Position numbers and translations under genes: made by a program
NCBI RefSeq assembly: GCF_036346615.1
Contig: NZ_CP107836.1
Location: 4,712,001 to 4,776,000, forward strand
Length of the DNA stretch: 64,000 nt
Source of the DNA: Streptomyces sp. NBC_00523
GTDB taxonomy: Bacteria > Actinomycetota > Actinomycetes > Streptomycetales > Streptomycetaceae
Direction: 5' to 3'
Part shown: positions 41,551 through 50,510 of the stretch, one piece after another
Layout: each line of letters begins with the position of its first letter
How positions within the stretch are numbered: position 1 is the first letter of the stretch
The notes under the pieces: model-generated
What the model was told of the DNA's origin: nothing
The model's input: only the letters and a program-made list of their open reading frames with translations
The model's database searches: none

Positions 41551-42531
41551 ATGACTGCTACGACCCCCCGACGCGTCCTCCTCGCCGCTCCCCGTGGCTA
41601 CTGCGCGGGCGTGGACCGTGCCGTGATCGCCGTGGAGAAGGCCCTGGAGCAGTACGGCTCCCCGGTCTACGTGCGCCACGAGATCGTCCACAACAAGTAC
41701 GTCGTACAGACCCTGGAGAAGAAGGGCGCGATCTTCGTCGAGGAGACGGCGGAGGTCCCCGAGGGCTCGATCGTCATGTTCTCCGCGCACGGCGTCGCCC
41801 CGACCGTGCACCAGGAGGCGGCCGAGCGGAAGCTCGCCACGATCGACGCGACCTGCCCGCTCGTCACCAAGGTCCACAAGGAGGCCGTCCGCTTCGCGCA
41901 GGACGACTTCGACATCCTCCTCATCGGCCACGAGGGCCACGAGGAGGTCATCGGCACCTCCGGCGAGGCCCCCGAGCACATCACCCTGGTCGACGGCCCC
42001 GAGGACGTCGAGAACGTCGAGGTGCGCGACCCGTCGAAGGTCGTCTGGCTCTCCCAGACCACCCTCTCCGTGGACGAGACGATGGAGACGGTCGGCGCGC
42101 TCAAGGAGAAGTTCCCGCTGCTGATCTCGCCGCCCAGCGACGACATCTGCTATGCCACGCAGAACCGCCAGATCGCCGTGAAGCAGATGGGCGCCGACGC
42201 GGACCTGGTGATCGTCGTCGGCTCGAAGAACTCCTCCAACTCGGTCCGCCTGGTCGAGGTCGCCCTCGGCGCGGGCGCGGGTGCATCGCACCTGGTCGAC
42301 GGTGCCGACGAGATCGACGAGGCGTGGCTGGACGGCGTCTCCACGGTCGGCGTCACCTCCGGCGCCTCCGTGCCCGAGGTGCTGGTCGACGGCGTGCTGG
42401 CGTGGCTGGCCGAGCGGGGTTTCGAGGACGTCGAGATCGTGAAGGCCGCCGAGGAGTCGATCGTCTTCTCGCTGCCGAAGGAGCTGCGCCGCGACCTGCG
42501 CGCGGAGGCGGCGGCCCTGAAGGGCGAGTAG
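41551..42531 (+). CDS. ispH: 4-hydroxy-3-methylbut-2-enyl diphosphate reductase IspH
   Basis: IspH catalyses the last step of the MEP isoprenoid pathway, converting HMBPP to IPP and DMAPP. The three cluster-binding cysteines are present as C18 (RGYCAGV), C102 (DATCPLV) and C200 (DDICYAT), with TSGASVPEVLVD near the C-terminus. The length is normal (326 aa). I prefer ATG 41551 because TACGAT at 41538-41543 looks like a -10 box whose transcript would begin at about that codon; the ATG nine bases upstream lies inside the box. Its product IPP feeds the UppS-type enzyme encoded near 3 kb. Confidence 0.96.
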   Translation: MTATTPRRVLLAAPRGYCAGVDRAVIAVEKALEQYGSPVYVRHEIVHNKYVVQTLEKKGAIFVEETAEVPEGSIVMFSAHGVAPTVHQEAAERKLATIDATCPLVTKVHKEAVRFAQDDFDILLIGHEGHEEVIGTSGEAPEHITLVDGPEDVENVEVRDPSKVVWLSQTTLSVDETMETVGALKEKFPLLISPPSDDICYATQNRQIAVKQMGADADLVIVVGSKNSSNSVRLVEVALGAGAGASHLVDGADEIDEAWLDGVSTVGVTSGASVPEVLVDGVLAWLAERGFEDVEIVKAAEESIVFSLPKELRRDLRAEAAALKGE

Positions 42532-42592
42532 CCACGATCTTCGGGAGCCGTTCCGGGAGTGGGCGCGCGCCGGTGCCCGTACCGTGGATCAC

Positions 42593-43339
42593 ATGGAGAT
42601 CTTCGGCGTGGACATCGGCGGATCCGGGATCAAGGGCGCTCCCGTGGACCTGGACCGCGGAGACCTGGCGCAGGAGCGCCACAAAGTACTGACACCGCAC
42701 CCGGCGACGCCCAAGGACGTCGCCGGGTGCGTGGCGGAGGTCGTCGGCCACTTCGACTGGAAGGGCCCGGTGGGGGTCACCTTCCCGGGCGTCGTCACGG
42801 ACGGCCTCACCCGCACCGCGGCCAACGTCGACAAGGGCTGGATCGACCAGGACGCCCGTCACCTGCTCGGCGAGAAGCTGGGCCTCCCGGTCACCGTGCT
42901 CAACGACGCGGACGCGGCGGGCATCGCCGAGATGACGTTCGGCGCGGGCCGGGGCCGCAAGGGCACCGTGATCATGCTGACCTTCGGTACGGGGATCGGC
43001 AGCGCGCTCTTCATCGACGGCAAACTCGTCCCCAACACGGAGCTCGGCCACCTGGAGCTCAACGGCCACGACGCGGAGAAGCACGCCTCCACGAAGGCCA
43101 AGGAGGACGAGGACCTGGGCTGGCACCACTGGGCCCGCCGGGTCCAGAAGTACCTGGCCCACGTGGAGATGCTGTTCTCGCCCGAACTGTTCATCATCGG
43201 CGGCGGGATCAGCCGCAAGGCCGACAAGTTCCTGCCGCTGATCGAGCACGTACGGGCGGAGATGGTCCCGGCGGAGCTCCAGAACAACGCGGGGATCGTG
43301 GGCGCGGCGATGGCCGCGAAGGCGGCCGCCTCGGACTGA
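42593..43339 (+). CDS. ppgK: Polyphosphate glucokinase
   Basis: The 248-residue ROK-family kinase phosphorylates glucose using inorganic polyphosphate or ATP. The N-terminal phosphate loop VDIGGSGIKG is at residues 5-14, the catalytic region LNDADAAGIAEM is present, and a conserved GRKGTVIMLTFGTGIGSALF follows, as in mycobacterial PpgK. ATG 42593 is the best start; an in-frame GTG nine bases upstream is possible. It stands 61 bp after ispH in the same direction. Confidence 0.94.
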   Translation: MEIFGVDIGGSGIKGAPVDLDRGDLAQERHKVLTPHPATPKDVAGCVAEVVGHFDWKGPVGVTFPGVVTDGLTRTAANVDKGWIDQDARHLLGEKLGLPVTVLNDADAAGIAEMTFGAGRGRKGTVIMLTFGTGIGSALFIDGKLVPNTELGHLELNGHDAEKHASTKAKEDEDLGWHHWARRVQKYLAHVEMLFSPELFIIGGGISRKADKFLPLIEHVRAEMVPAELQNNAGIVGAAMAAKAAASD

Positions 43340-43363
43340 GGGCCCGGTGCGGGGAGGGCGGGC

Positions 43364-44011
43364 TCAGCGCTGCGAGGGGCGGCGGGGTGCCCGCCCCGCC
43401 GCGCGGCCCGCGGGTGCCGGCGAGGCGGTGGCGGCGGCCGGCCGGGCGGTGTGCGCGGCCTGCATCAGCCGCCGCTGCCGGGCCCGCATCAGCCGCACCT
43501 TGCGTACGGAAGTGATGAGGCCCGCGACGAGGGTGCCGCCGTACAGCCAGCCGGCGTGCACGGCGAGCGCGGTGACGACGGCCATGGTCCGGCCGCCGAG
43601 CCCCCCGCCGCCGCCGGCGATCGGGGCGATCCCGAGCGCGAAGGCGATGGGCACGCTGATGGGCGCGGTCACCAGGTCCGCCGGCCGCACCCAGAGCGCG
43701 GTGAGTGCGCTGACCGGCAGGAACAGCACGCCGAACACGACCGGCGACTCGTCGAACAGCAGCCAGTCCAGGCACCCGATCAGGAACATCGCGGCGGCCG
43801 CGAAGAGCCCGGCGCCGATCCCGGTGAGCCGGGGATTGGGCAGCCTGCGCAGAACGCCCACGGCGGGCGGGACCGGCCGCCCGGCGGGCGCGCTCATCAC
43901 CCGGTGACCGAGGGCCCCCGTGCCGTCGGCCTTCCTGGCCCCCTTGGCCGCCCCGAGCGGGGACAACGGGGCCTGCCTGCGCTGCGGGGGACGTGTCCTG
44001 TGCTGCTCCAC
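43364..44011 (-). CDS. Integral membrane protein (DUF6542-like)
   Basis: The 215-residue protein has a basic, Pro-rich cytosolic tail and about four membrane helices (LTGIGAGLFAAAAMFLIGCL; VVFGVLFLPVSALTALWV; APISVPIAFALGIAPIAGG; MAVVTALAVHAGWLYGGTLV). A strongly basic C-terminus follows. The pattern matches the DUF6542 proteins of actinobacteria, which have no known function and are often near ispH. The start is uncertain: GTG 44011 gives the full family-like tail, while an ATG at 43897 follows GGGTG. It converges on ppgK. Confidence 0.7.
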   Translation of the reverse strand: MEQHRTRPPQRRQAPLSPLGAAKGARKADGTGALGHRVMSAPAGRPVPPAVGVLRRLPNPRLTGIGAGLFAAAAMFLIGCLDWLLFDESPVVFGVLFLPVSALTALWVRPADLVTAPISVPIAFALGIAPIAGGGGGLGGRTMAVVTALAVHAGWLYGGTLVAGLITSVRKVRLMRARQRRLMQAAHTARPAAATASPAPAGRAAGRAPRRPSQR

Positions 44012-44134
44012 CGGGACAACGTAGGTCGCAGGGAGGCCGGAATCAGGTGCGGGACACGCGCTTTGGCCGACCTTGGCGATGAGTTCGATGCCACACGGCG
44101 CAACGGGAACCGGATCGGGGGCGCCGCTCAGGGT

Positions 44135-44190
44135 CTGTCGTTCGGGTCAGCCCGCGAGCCCGGCATGACCCAAACGACAGGCCCTAAACT
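44135..44190 (+). promoter_or_regulatory. Operator-like inverted repeat and -10 box of the AraC-type gene
   Basis: CTGTCGTTCGGGTCA (44135-44149) is repeated in inverse as TGACCCAAACGACAG (44166-44180), 14 of 15 matching, with 16 bp between. A -10-like TAAACT follows at 44185-44190, seven bases before the chosen ATG. The right arm covers the -35 position, so a bound dimer would control the promoter. The same dyad may form an RNA hairpin if transcription starts upstream. Confidence 0.55.
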
Positions 44191-44197
44191 CGCTCGT

Positions 44198-45082
44198 ATG
44201 GTCCGGTCGTCCCGTGGTGAGGTGAGCCCGGGGCTGTGGCGCCGCGAGGCGGGCACGGTCGTACGCCGGGCCGGGGCGCTCCCCGAGCGGGCGGCGGACT
44301 CCGGCGCCGTCGTCGCCGAGTTCCGGATCGTCCCCGCCCCCACGGAGTGGGCCCAGCACGCGCACCGGCTGCACGAACTCGTCTGGGTGCGCGGCGGGAC
44401 GCTGACGTCCCGGGTGGGCGACCGGGTCTTCACCGTGTTCGAGGGGCACGGGCTCTGGATGCCCGCCGGGGTGGTGCACGCGGGCCGGGCGACGGAGGGC
44501 GCGCGCTTCCACAGCGCCTTCTTCGCCCCCGACCGCACGCCCTTCGCCTTCGGGGAGCCGAAGGCGATCGCGATGACCCCGCTGCTCGTATCGCTGCTGA
44601 CCCACCTGTCGCGCACGGACCTCGCCGAGGACGCCCGGCTGCGGGCGGAGGCCGTCGTCTTCGACGTGATCGAGCCCTCCGAGCACGAGCTGGCGCTACG
44701 GCTGCCCGGCGACCCCCGGATCGACGCGATCGCCGAAGCGCTGCTGGACGACCCCGCCGACGGCCGCTCGCTGGAGGAGTGGGCGCGGCAGCTGGGGACC
44801 AGCGACCGCACGATCACCCGCGCGTTCCGGCAGTCGACCGGGCTCTCCTTCGCGCAGTGGCGGCAGATGCTGCGGGTGCACCGGGCGCTGATGCTCCTGT
44901 CCGACGGCTTCGATGTGATGTCCGTCTCCGAACACCTCGGCTACGCGCAGCCCAGCTCCTTCATCGCCGCGTTCCGGCGCGTCATGGGCACCACGCCCGG
45001 CGCCTTCTCCGGGGCGTTCACGGCCTCCGGGGATGTCCGGAATCCCGTATCGGGTGGCGAGAACGCCGGATTGTCTGCATGA
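44198..45082 (+). CDS. AraC-family transcriptional regulator
   Basis: The 294-residue protein has an N-terminal cupin-like sensor domain (about 35-130; HRLHELVWVRGGTLTSRVGDRVFTVFEGHGLWMPAGVVHAG) and a C-terminal AraC double helix-turn-helix (about 180-280; LEEWARQLGTSDRTITRAFRQSTGLSFAQWRQ and SVSEHLGYAQPSSFIAAFRR). It is placed immediately before an iron-siderophore uptake operon in the same direction and is its likely regulator, as in other AraC-type siderophore activators. Translation probably begins at ATG 44198 on a leaderless transcript; an ATG at 44165 would lie inside the operator repeat. Confidence 0.88.
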   Translation: MVRSSRGEVSPGLWRREAGTVVRRAGALPERAADSGAVVAEFRIVPAPTEWAQHAHRLHELVWVRGGTLTSRVGDRVFTVFEGHGLWMPAGVVHAGRATEGARFHSAFFAPDRTPFAFGEPKAIAMTPLLVSLLTHLSRTDLAEDARLRAEAVVFDVIEPSEHELALRLPGDPRIDAIAEALLDDPADGRSLEEWARQLGTSDRTITRAFRQSTGLSFAQWRQMLRVHRALMLLSDGFDVMSVSEHLGYAQPSSFIAAFRRVMGTTPGAFSGAFTASGDVRNPVSGGENAGLSA

Positions 45083-45122
45083 CAAGCGGAATATAGTCTT
45101 CTTCGAGTTAGGTAACCCTTAG
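45071..45122 (+). promoter_or_regulatory. Promoter with iron-box-like element before the siderophore uptake operon
   Basis: A -35-like TTGTCT (45071-45076) and -10-like TATAGT (45092-45097) are followed by TTAGGTAACCCTTAG at 45108-45122. The TTAGG half and the TAACC/TTAG remainder resemble, imperfectly, the DmdR/IdeR iron box (TTAGGTTAGGCTAACCTAA). Placement just after a start site would suit repression by iron. Confidence 0.45.
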
Positions 45123-45262
45123 TTGTTGCTCGCCGTGCGCGGCTCTGCCCGCGTACGCCCGTATGCGGTGCCGCCCGCGTACGGGAGAGCGTGCGGCCCG
45201 GCCCGTGAAGGCCGGGCGGGGGGTGCCCCACACCGCGCCCCTCCGACCACCCGGACCTCCTC

Positions 45263-46126
45263 ATGTTCACAAGCCCCTTCCGTCGTGCCGGAAGACTCCC
45301 GGACGGCCCCGCCGCACCGGCGTCCGCGCTCCACGGGCGCGACCTGGTGCTGCGCTACGGCGGCGAGCCGGTCGTCCACGGCGTCTCGGTCACCCTGGAG
45401 CCCGGCCGCGTGACCGCCCTCGTGGGGCCGAACGGCAGCGGCAAGTCCACGCTGCTGCGCGCGCTCTCCCGGCTGCACCCGGTGGACGGCGGCAAGGTCA
45501 CCCTCGGCGCCCCCGGCGGGGCGGCCGAGCGCGACGCGGCCCTGCTCAGCCCGCGCGGCTTCGCCCGCGAGGTCACCCTGTTCTCCCAGTCGCGGCCCGC
45601 ACCCCAGGGGCTGACGGTCGCGGAGGTCGTCGCGTTCGGGCGCCACCCCTACCGGCGCGGCTTCGCCGGACCCACCCCCGAGGACGGCGCCGCCGTCGAC
45701 CGCGCCATGGGCGTCACCGGCGTCCGGGAGATGGCGGACCGGCAGGTCGGGGAGCTCTCCGGCGGCGAGATGCAGCGCGTCTGGCTCGCGGCCTGCCTCG
45801 CCCAGGACACCGGCGTCGTGCTGCTGGACGAACCGACCAACCACCTGGACCTGCGCTACCAGTTCGAGACGCTCGACCTGGTCCGGGACCTCGTGGAACG
45901 GCACGGCCTCGCCGTCGGCATCGTGCTCCACGACCTCGACCAGGCGTCCCGGATCGCCGACACGCTGGTCCTCATGCACGCCGGCCGCATCCACGCGGCG
46001 GGCGCCCCCGCCGACGTGCTCACCTCCGAGAACATCGGCCTGGTCTACGACATCCGCGTCGACGTCGCCCTCGACCCGCGTACGGGCCGGCTGCGCATCG
46101 ACCCCCTCGGGCGCCACCTCACCTGA
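45263..46126 (+). CDS. Iron-siderophore ABC transporter ATP-binding protein (FecE/FepC-like)
   Basis: The 287-residue ATPase has Walker A GPNGSGKS at 55-62, the signature LSGGEMQRVW near 165, Walker B VVLLDEPTNHLDL, and the H-loop LHDLDQASRI. The spacing and the SENIGLVYDIRV ending are typical of FecCDE-type siderophore importers. The first 20 residues are an extra Arg/Pro-rich tail. It starts the structural part of the operon: ATPase, binding lipoprotein, fused permease. ATG 45263 follows CTCCTC with no strong ribosome-binding site. Confidence 0.9.
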   Translation: MFTSPFRRAGRLPDGPAAPASALHGRDLVLRYGGEPVVHGVSVTLEPGRVTALVGPNGSGKSTLLRALSRLHPVDGGKVTLGAPGGAAERDAALLSPRGFAREVTLFSQSRPAPQGLTVAEVVAFGRHPYRRGFAGPTPEDGAAVDRAMGVTGVREMADRQVGELSGGEMQRVWLAACLAQDTGVVLLDEPTNHLDLRYQFETLDLVRDLVERHGLAVGIVLHDLDQASRIADTLVLMHAGRIHAAGAPADVLTSENIGLVYDIRVDVALDPRTGRLRIDPLGRHLT

Positions 46127-46202
46127 CGAGGCCGCCCCCCTTCCTGAGCAGCCGTGCCGCGCTCCGACGCACCCTTCGAAAATTTGAGAAAGAGGACCCT
46201 CC

Positions 46203-47267
46203 ATGAACCGCGCCAGCCGCCTGACGGCCGCAGCCACGACCGGGCTCGCCCTGTTCGCCCTCGCCGCCTGCGGCACGACCGACGCCGACGACGTCACGTC
46301 CAAGAGCACCGCCAAGGCCGCCCCCGCGTCCAAGAGCTGCGCCGACGACACCACGGCCACGTCGACGAAGCCGGTCTCCCTCACGGACGGCGTCGGCCGC
46401 CAGGTGAAGCTCGACAAGCCCGCCAAGCGCATCGCGGTCCTGGAGTGGCAGCAGGTCGAGGACGCGCTGACGCTGTGCGTCACGCCCGCCGCCGTCTCCG
46501 ACGCGAAGGGCTACAGCACCTGGGTCAGCGCGGAGAAGCTGCCTGGCGGGGTGACCGACATCGGCACTCGCGAGGAGCCCGACCTCGACACCCTGTACGC
46601 GGCCAAGCCCGATCTCATCGTCGTGGAGGCGTTCGACGCCAAGGACGAGATGATCAAGAAGCTGGAGAAGCGGGGTGTGCCCGTGCTCGCCACGCGCGGC
46701 GCCAACCCGAAGGACCCGATCGGCAACATGCGCCAGGTCTTCAGCATGATCGGCGAGGCCACCGGGCGCACCGAGCGCGCCGACCAGGTGCTCAAGGAGT
46801 TCGACGCCCACCTCGCGAAGGCCAAGCAGCAGGTCACCGACGCCGACCTGCCGACGAAGGACTTCGTGTTCTTCGACGGCTGGCTGGAGGGCAACAACCT
46901 CACCGTCCGCCCCTACAGCGACGGCGCCCTCTTCACCGAGCTGGGCAAGGAGCTCGGCCTGAAGCCCGCGTGGACCAGCAGCGTCAACAAGGAGCACGGC
47001 GACGGAGGCGTCGACCCCGCCTACGGCCTCGCGCAGACCGACGTCGAGGGCCTCGTCGCGGTGGGCGACGCCAACCTCTTCTACGCCAACGACGAGGGCG
47101 CCGGCGGCTACGTCGCCGCGCTCCGGAAGAACCCGATCTGGAAGAAGCTCCCGGCCGTCAAGGAAGGCCGCGCCCACGCCTTCCCGGCCCGGGTCTGGGG
47201 CGCCGGCGGCCCCCGCTCCAACGAGCAGGCGATCGACGCCTACGTCGACGTACTCGACAAGAAGTGA
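46203..47267 (+). CDS. Iron-siderophore binding lipoprotein
   Basis: The 354-residue protein has a lipoprotein signal with lipobox LAAC (C23) and a FecB/FhuD-type two-lobe fold (PAKRIAVLEWQQVEDALTLC and KPDLIVVEAF). The helix joining the lobes lies around residues 175-200. It should capture a ferric siderophore at the cell surface and hand it to the permease. Its start is preceded by GAGG (46192-46195). Its stop overlaps the start of the permease gene by four bases, so they are coupled. Confidence 0.92.
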   Translation: MNRASRLTAAATTGLALFALAACGTTDADDVTSKSTAKAAPASKSCADDTTATSTKPVSLTDGVGRQVKLDKPAKRIAVLEWQQVEDALTLCVTPAAVSDAKGYSTWVSAEKLPGGVTDIGTREEPDLDTLYAAKPDLIVVEAFDAKDEMIKKLEKRGVPVLATRGANPKDPIGNMRQVFSMIGEATGRTERADQVLKEFDAHLAKAKQQVTDADLPTKDFVFFDGWLEGNNLTVRPYSDGALFTELGKELGLKPAWTSSVNKEHGDGGVDPAYGLAQTDVEGLVAVGDANLFYANDEGAGGYVAALRKNPIWKKLPAVKEGRAHAFPARVWGAGGPRSNEQAIDAYVDVLDKK

Positions 47268-49372
47268 GCGCCGTACGCACCGCGCCACCCGCCGAGGGAG
47301 CGCCGCCGCGTCCACTCAAGGAACGCGGCGGCGCTCCCGCCGGGGCGGCCGTTCTGGCGGTCCTCCTCGCCGCGACCGTCCTCGTCGGCCTGTGGCACCT
47401 GACCCAGGGCACCTCGGGCGTCGGCGTCGGCGACCTGGTGCGCCACCTCGCCGGACAGAAGGACAGCGCCGACGGCGCCCCGGTCGGTGAGATCCTCACC
47501 GGCTCCCGGCTGCCGCGCCTCTTCGCGGGCGTCGCGGTCGGCTTCGCCCTGGGCTGCGCCGGCACCCTGCTCCAGTCCGTCACGCACAACGCGCTGGCCT
47601 CGCCCGACACCCTCGCGGTCTCGGCCGGGTCCTACTTCGCCGTCTCGCTGGTCGCCGCCTTCGGCCTCTCCGTACCGCTGTGGGCCTCGGGCGTCGTCGC
47701 CTTCGCCGGCGGCCTGGTCGCGGCGGCGCTCGTGCTGCTCCTCGCGGGCCGGGCGGCGGGCACCTCGGGCACCCGCCTCATCCTCGCCGGATCGGCGCTG
47801 GCGATGGCCCTGGACTCCGCGACCGGGATGCTCCTCATCCTGTTCAAGCAGAACACCACCGGCCTCTACGCCTGGGGCAGCGGCTCGCTCTCGCAGCTCG
47901 ACATCGACGCGTCGCTGCGCGCCATCCCCCTCGTCGTCCTGGTGCTCTGCGCCGCCCTCGCCCTCTCCCGGCGCCTCGACGTGATGAACCTCGGCGACGA
48001 CACCGCGGCCACCCTCGGCGTCCCGATCCGGAGCACCCGGGTGTACGCCGTGGTCTGCGCGGTCCTCCTCACCAGCACCGCGGTCACCCTCGCGGGCCCG
48101 ATGGCGTTCGTCGGCCTCGGCGCCCCCGTCCTGGCCCGCCTGATCGCCGGACGGGCCCGCGCACTGCGCCGCCACCTGCTCCTGATCCCCGCGGCCGGCC
48201 TGCTCGGCGCGCTGCTCATCCTGCTCGCGGACGCCGTCCTGCGCGCGGTGCAGGGGGCGGACGGAGCGGCCTCCATCCCCACCGGGGTGCCGACCGCGCT
48301 GCTCGGCTCCGTCGTGATCGTGGTCCTCGCACTGCGGCTGCGCGACACGGGCCGCATCCAGCAGCCGCCACGGGCCCGGGTCGCCGCCCGGTCCCGGCGC
48401 GCGTACCTCCTCGTGGTGACCGGCGCGGCGGTCCTGCTGGCCGTGGCCGCCCTCGTCGGCACCCTGGCGGGGAGCCTCTGGCTGAAGACCGGGGACATCG
48501 CCCTCTGGGTCCAGGGCACCGCCCCCGACCTGATCGGGGCCGCCCTGGACGACAGGGTGCCCCGGGTCACCGCCGCGATCCTCGCCGGCATGGCGCTCGG
48601 ACTCGCCGGATGCGTGGTGCAGGGCACCGTACGCAACCCGCTCGCTGAGCCCGGAATCCTCGGCATCACGGCGGGCGCCGGTCTCGGCGCCGCGGGCGTC
48701 GTCACCTCGGGGCTCGGCGGCGGACGGACGGTGCTCGTCGCAGTCGCCGTCGCGGCCGGGCTCGCCACCTTCGCGGTGATCGCCCTGCTGGCCTGGCGCG
48801 GAGGCTTCCTGCCCGACCGGTTCGTCCTGATCGGCATCGGTGTGGGGTACGGCCTCAGCGCGGTGACCACGTTCCTGCTGCTGCGCGCCGACCCGTACAA
48901 CACGCCCCGCATCTTCACCTGGCTCTCCGGCACGACCTACGGCCGTACGTTCTCCGACACCGTCCCGGTCGCGGTGGCCCTGGCCCTCGCCCTGCCCGTA
49001 CTGCTGGCCGTGCGCGAACGGCTCGACCTGCTCGCCGTCGACGAGGACACCCCGCGCATCGTCGGCGTCAGGGTGGAGCGCACCCGCTTCGCGGCCCTGG
49101 CGATCGCCGCCGTGCTCGCCGCGCTCAGCGTGATCGCCATCGGCGTCGTCGGCTTCGTGGGGCTCGTCGCCCCGCACCTCGCCCGTTCCCTGGTGGGCGC
49201 CCGGCAGGCCCGGACGATCCCGGTCGCGATGCTGCTCGGCGGGGTGCTGGTGTGCGTGGCGGACGCGCTCGGGCGCACCGTCGCGGCCCCCTCCCAGGTA
49301 CCGGCCGGGCTGATGATCGCGCTGGTGGGCGCGCCGTACTTCGTGTGGGTGCTGAAGCAGTCCCGTGCGTGA
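47264..49372 (+). CDS. Fused double FecCD-type permease
   Basis: The 702-residue protein contains two complete FecCD permease halves in one chain (about 30-345 and 370-700), each with 8-10 membrane segments. Each half has the family motifs: SRLPRLFAGVAVGFALGCAGTLLQ and RVPRVTAAILAGMALGLAGCVVQ near its start, GLGAPVLARL and GLVAPHLARSLVG near its end. The same fusion occurs in E. coli FhuB. This removes the need for two permease subunits. GTG 47264 overlaps the binding-protein stop (GTGA). Confidence 0.95.
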   Translation: MSAVRTAPPAEGAPPRPLKERGGAPAGAAVLAVLLAATVLVGLWHLTQGTSGVGVGDLVRHLAGQKDSADGAPVGEILTGSRLPRLFAGVAVGFALGCAGTLLQSVTHNALASPDTLAVSAGSYFAVSLVAAFGLSVPLWASGVVAFAGGLVAAALVLLLAGRAAGTSGTRLILAGSALAMALDSATGMLLILFKQNTTGLYAWGSGSLSQLDIDASLRAIPLVVLVLCAALALSRRLDVMNLGDDTAATLGVPIRSTRVYAVVCAVLLTSTAVTLAGPMAFVGLGAPVLARLIAGRARALRRHLLLIPAAGLLGALLILLADAVLRAVQGADGAASIPTGVPTALLGSVVIVVLALRLRDTGRIQQPPRARVAARSRRAYLLVVTGAAVLLAVAALVGTLAGSLWLKTGDIALWVQGTAPDLIGAALDDRVPRVTAAILAGMALGLAGCVVQGTVRNPLAEPGILGITAGAGLGAAGVVTSGLGGGRTVLVAVAVAAGLATFAVIALLAWRGGFLPDRFVLIGIGVGYGLSAVTTFLLLRADPYNTPRIFTWLSGTTYGRTFSDTVPVAVALALALPVLLAVRERLDLLAVDEDTPRIVGVRVERTRFAALAIAAVLAALSVIAIGVVGFVGLVAPHLARSLVGARQARTIPVAMLLGGVLVCVADALGRTVAAPSQVPAGLMIALVGAPYFVWVLKQSRA

Positions 49373-49391
49373 ATTTCTCTGGAGCATTCGA

Positions 49392-50444
49392 ATGACGTTC
49401 TCCCTGCAAGAAGGGCCCGTGCCCTACGAGCCCGGCACCGCGCCTGCCCCGCTCGTCCCCCCGGAGGTGGCGGAGCGCTGGGACGCGGTCGACCGCTCCG
49501 CGCACGCCCCGCACCTCGTCGGCGTGCGCGGTGACGGCGAGGAGTGGGCGGGTGCCGCGCTCGTGACCGCCCGCCCCGGTACGGCGTATCTGAAGATCGT
49601 GGATGCCGTGGGCGACGTACCGGCCGTCATCGAGGCCGTCGCCGCGCACGCGCGCGAGCGGGGGCTCGTCCAGCTGAAGTGGGAGGGCTGGACGGTCGCG
49701 CCTTCGGAGGCCGCCGACGCGGGCTTCGCCGCCCTGGAGCCGCCGCTCTCGCAGTCGCAGGGCGCGAACGGTCCGGCCACCGGTTACGTCCGCTGGCTCA
49801 ACGACGACGCGGTGACCGCGCCTCCGTACTACGGGCAGACCACCCACTTCAGCTGCGGCGCCGTCACCGCACTCGTCGCGCAGGTGCACGCGGGCCTCCT
49901 GCCGCGCGAAGCGCTGGACCGCCGGGCGGAGCTGACGCTGTGGCGGGACGCGACCAACTTCATGGCCTGCGAGCCCGTCGGCCTGGGCGTCGCCCTGCGC
50001 CGCGCGCGGCCGTCGTACGGGGTGACGGTCCACCTCGACACGGACCGGCCGGTCATGCTCGACCACCTCGACCCGGGCGACCAGGAGTGGCGCGCGCTGC
50101 TCCAGCGGGTGTCCCGTACGGAGGCCGAGAGCGTCGGCGTTCCGGTCGACGCGGACCACCTCCCGCTGAGCGCGGTCCGGGACGCGGTCGGCCGGCGGGA
50201 CCACGTGCTCCTGCTGCTCTCGCTCGCCGCGATGCAGGGGTTCGATGTGCCGCACTGGGTCCTCTGCCACGGCGTCGTGCCCGGTGCCGTGGTGATCGAC
50301 GACCCGTGGGCCAACGGGGCGACCGGGGACACCTGGGTCGACGCCCACCTGCTGCCGGTGCCGGACGCGTCGCTGGACGCGATGTCGAGGATGGCGCCAG
50401 GGGGCTTCCGCGGGGCCGTGACCCTGCGCTCCGCCCCCGAGTAA
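49392..50444 (+). CDS. Papain-fold C39-like peptidase domain protein in the siderophore operon
   Basis: The 350-residue cytosolic protein has an N-terminal region of about 130 residues with an acetyltransferase-like flavour (APSEAADAGFAALEPP). A C39-type papain-like domain (about 145-320) follows, whose catalytic set is visible: Q149, C155 (QTTHFSCGAVTA), H288 (VPHWVLCHG) and D303/D304 (VIDDPW). There is no signal peptide. It lies 19 bp after the permease gene, with GGAG at 49381-49384 before ATG 49392, so it is the last gene of the uptake operon. It may process a siderophore, its amide backbone, or a peptide; this is inferred. Confidence 0.8.
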   Translation: MTFSLQEGPVPYEPGTAPAPLVPPEVAERWDAVDRSAHAPHLVGVRGDGEEWAGAALVTARPGTAYLKIVDAVGDVPAVIEAVAAHARERGLVQLKWEGWTVAPSEAADAGFAALEPPLSQSQGANGPATGYVRWLNDDAVTAPPYYGQTTHFSCGAVTALVAQVHAGLLPREALDRRAELTLWRDATNFMACEPVGLGVALRRARPSYGVTVHLDTDRPVMLDHLDPGDQEWRALLQRVSRTEAESVGVPVDADHLPLSAVRDAVGRRDHVLLLLSLAAMQGFDVPHWVLCHGVVPGAVVIDDPWANGATGDTWVDAHLLPVPDASLDAMSRMAPGGFRGAVTLRSAPE

Positions 50445-50461
50445 TCCGGTGCGCCGGGCGC

Positions 50462-50485
50462 GGGGCCGCCCGTACGCTGGGCCCC
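50462..50485 (+). terminator. Weak terminator-like hairpin
   Basis: GGGGCC (50462-50467) pairs with GGCCCC (50480-50485), followed by TTT. It could partly end the siderophore operon before the acetyltransferase gene. Confidence 0.35.
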
Positions 50486-50510
50486 TTTCCGAACCCGAGG
50501 AGAAACGGCA

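Noticed and set aside
43451..44197. N-terminal extension of the AraC-type regulator
   Set aside because: The frame is open upstream but runs antisense through the DUF6542-like gene and through the operator repeat. Family similarity begins at about 44198.
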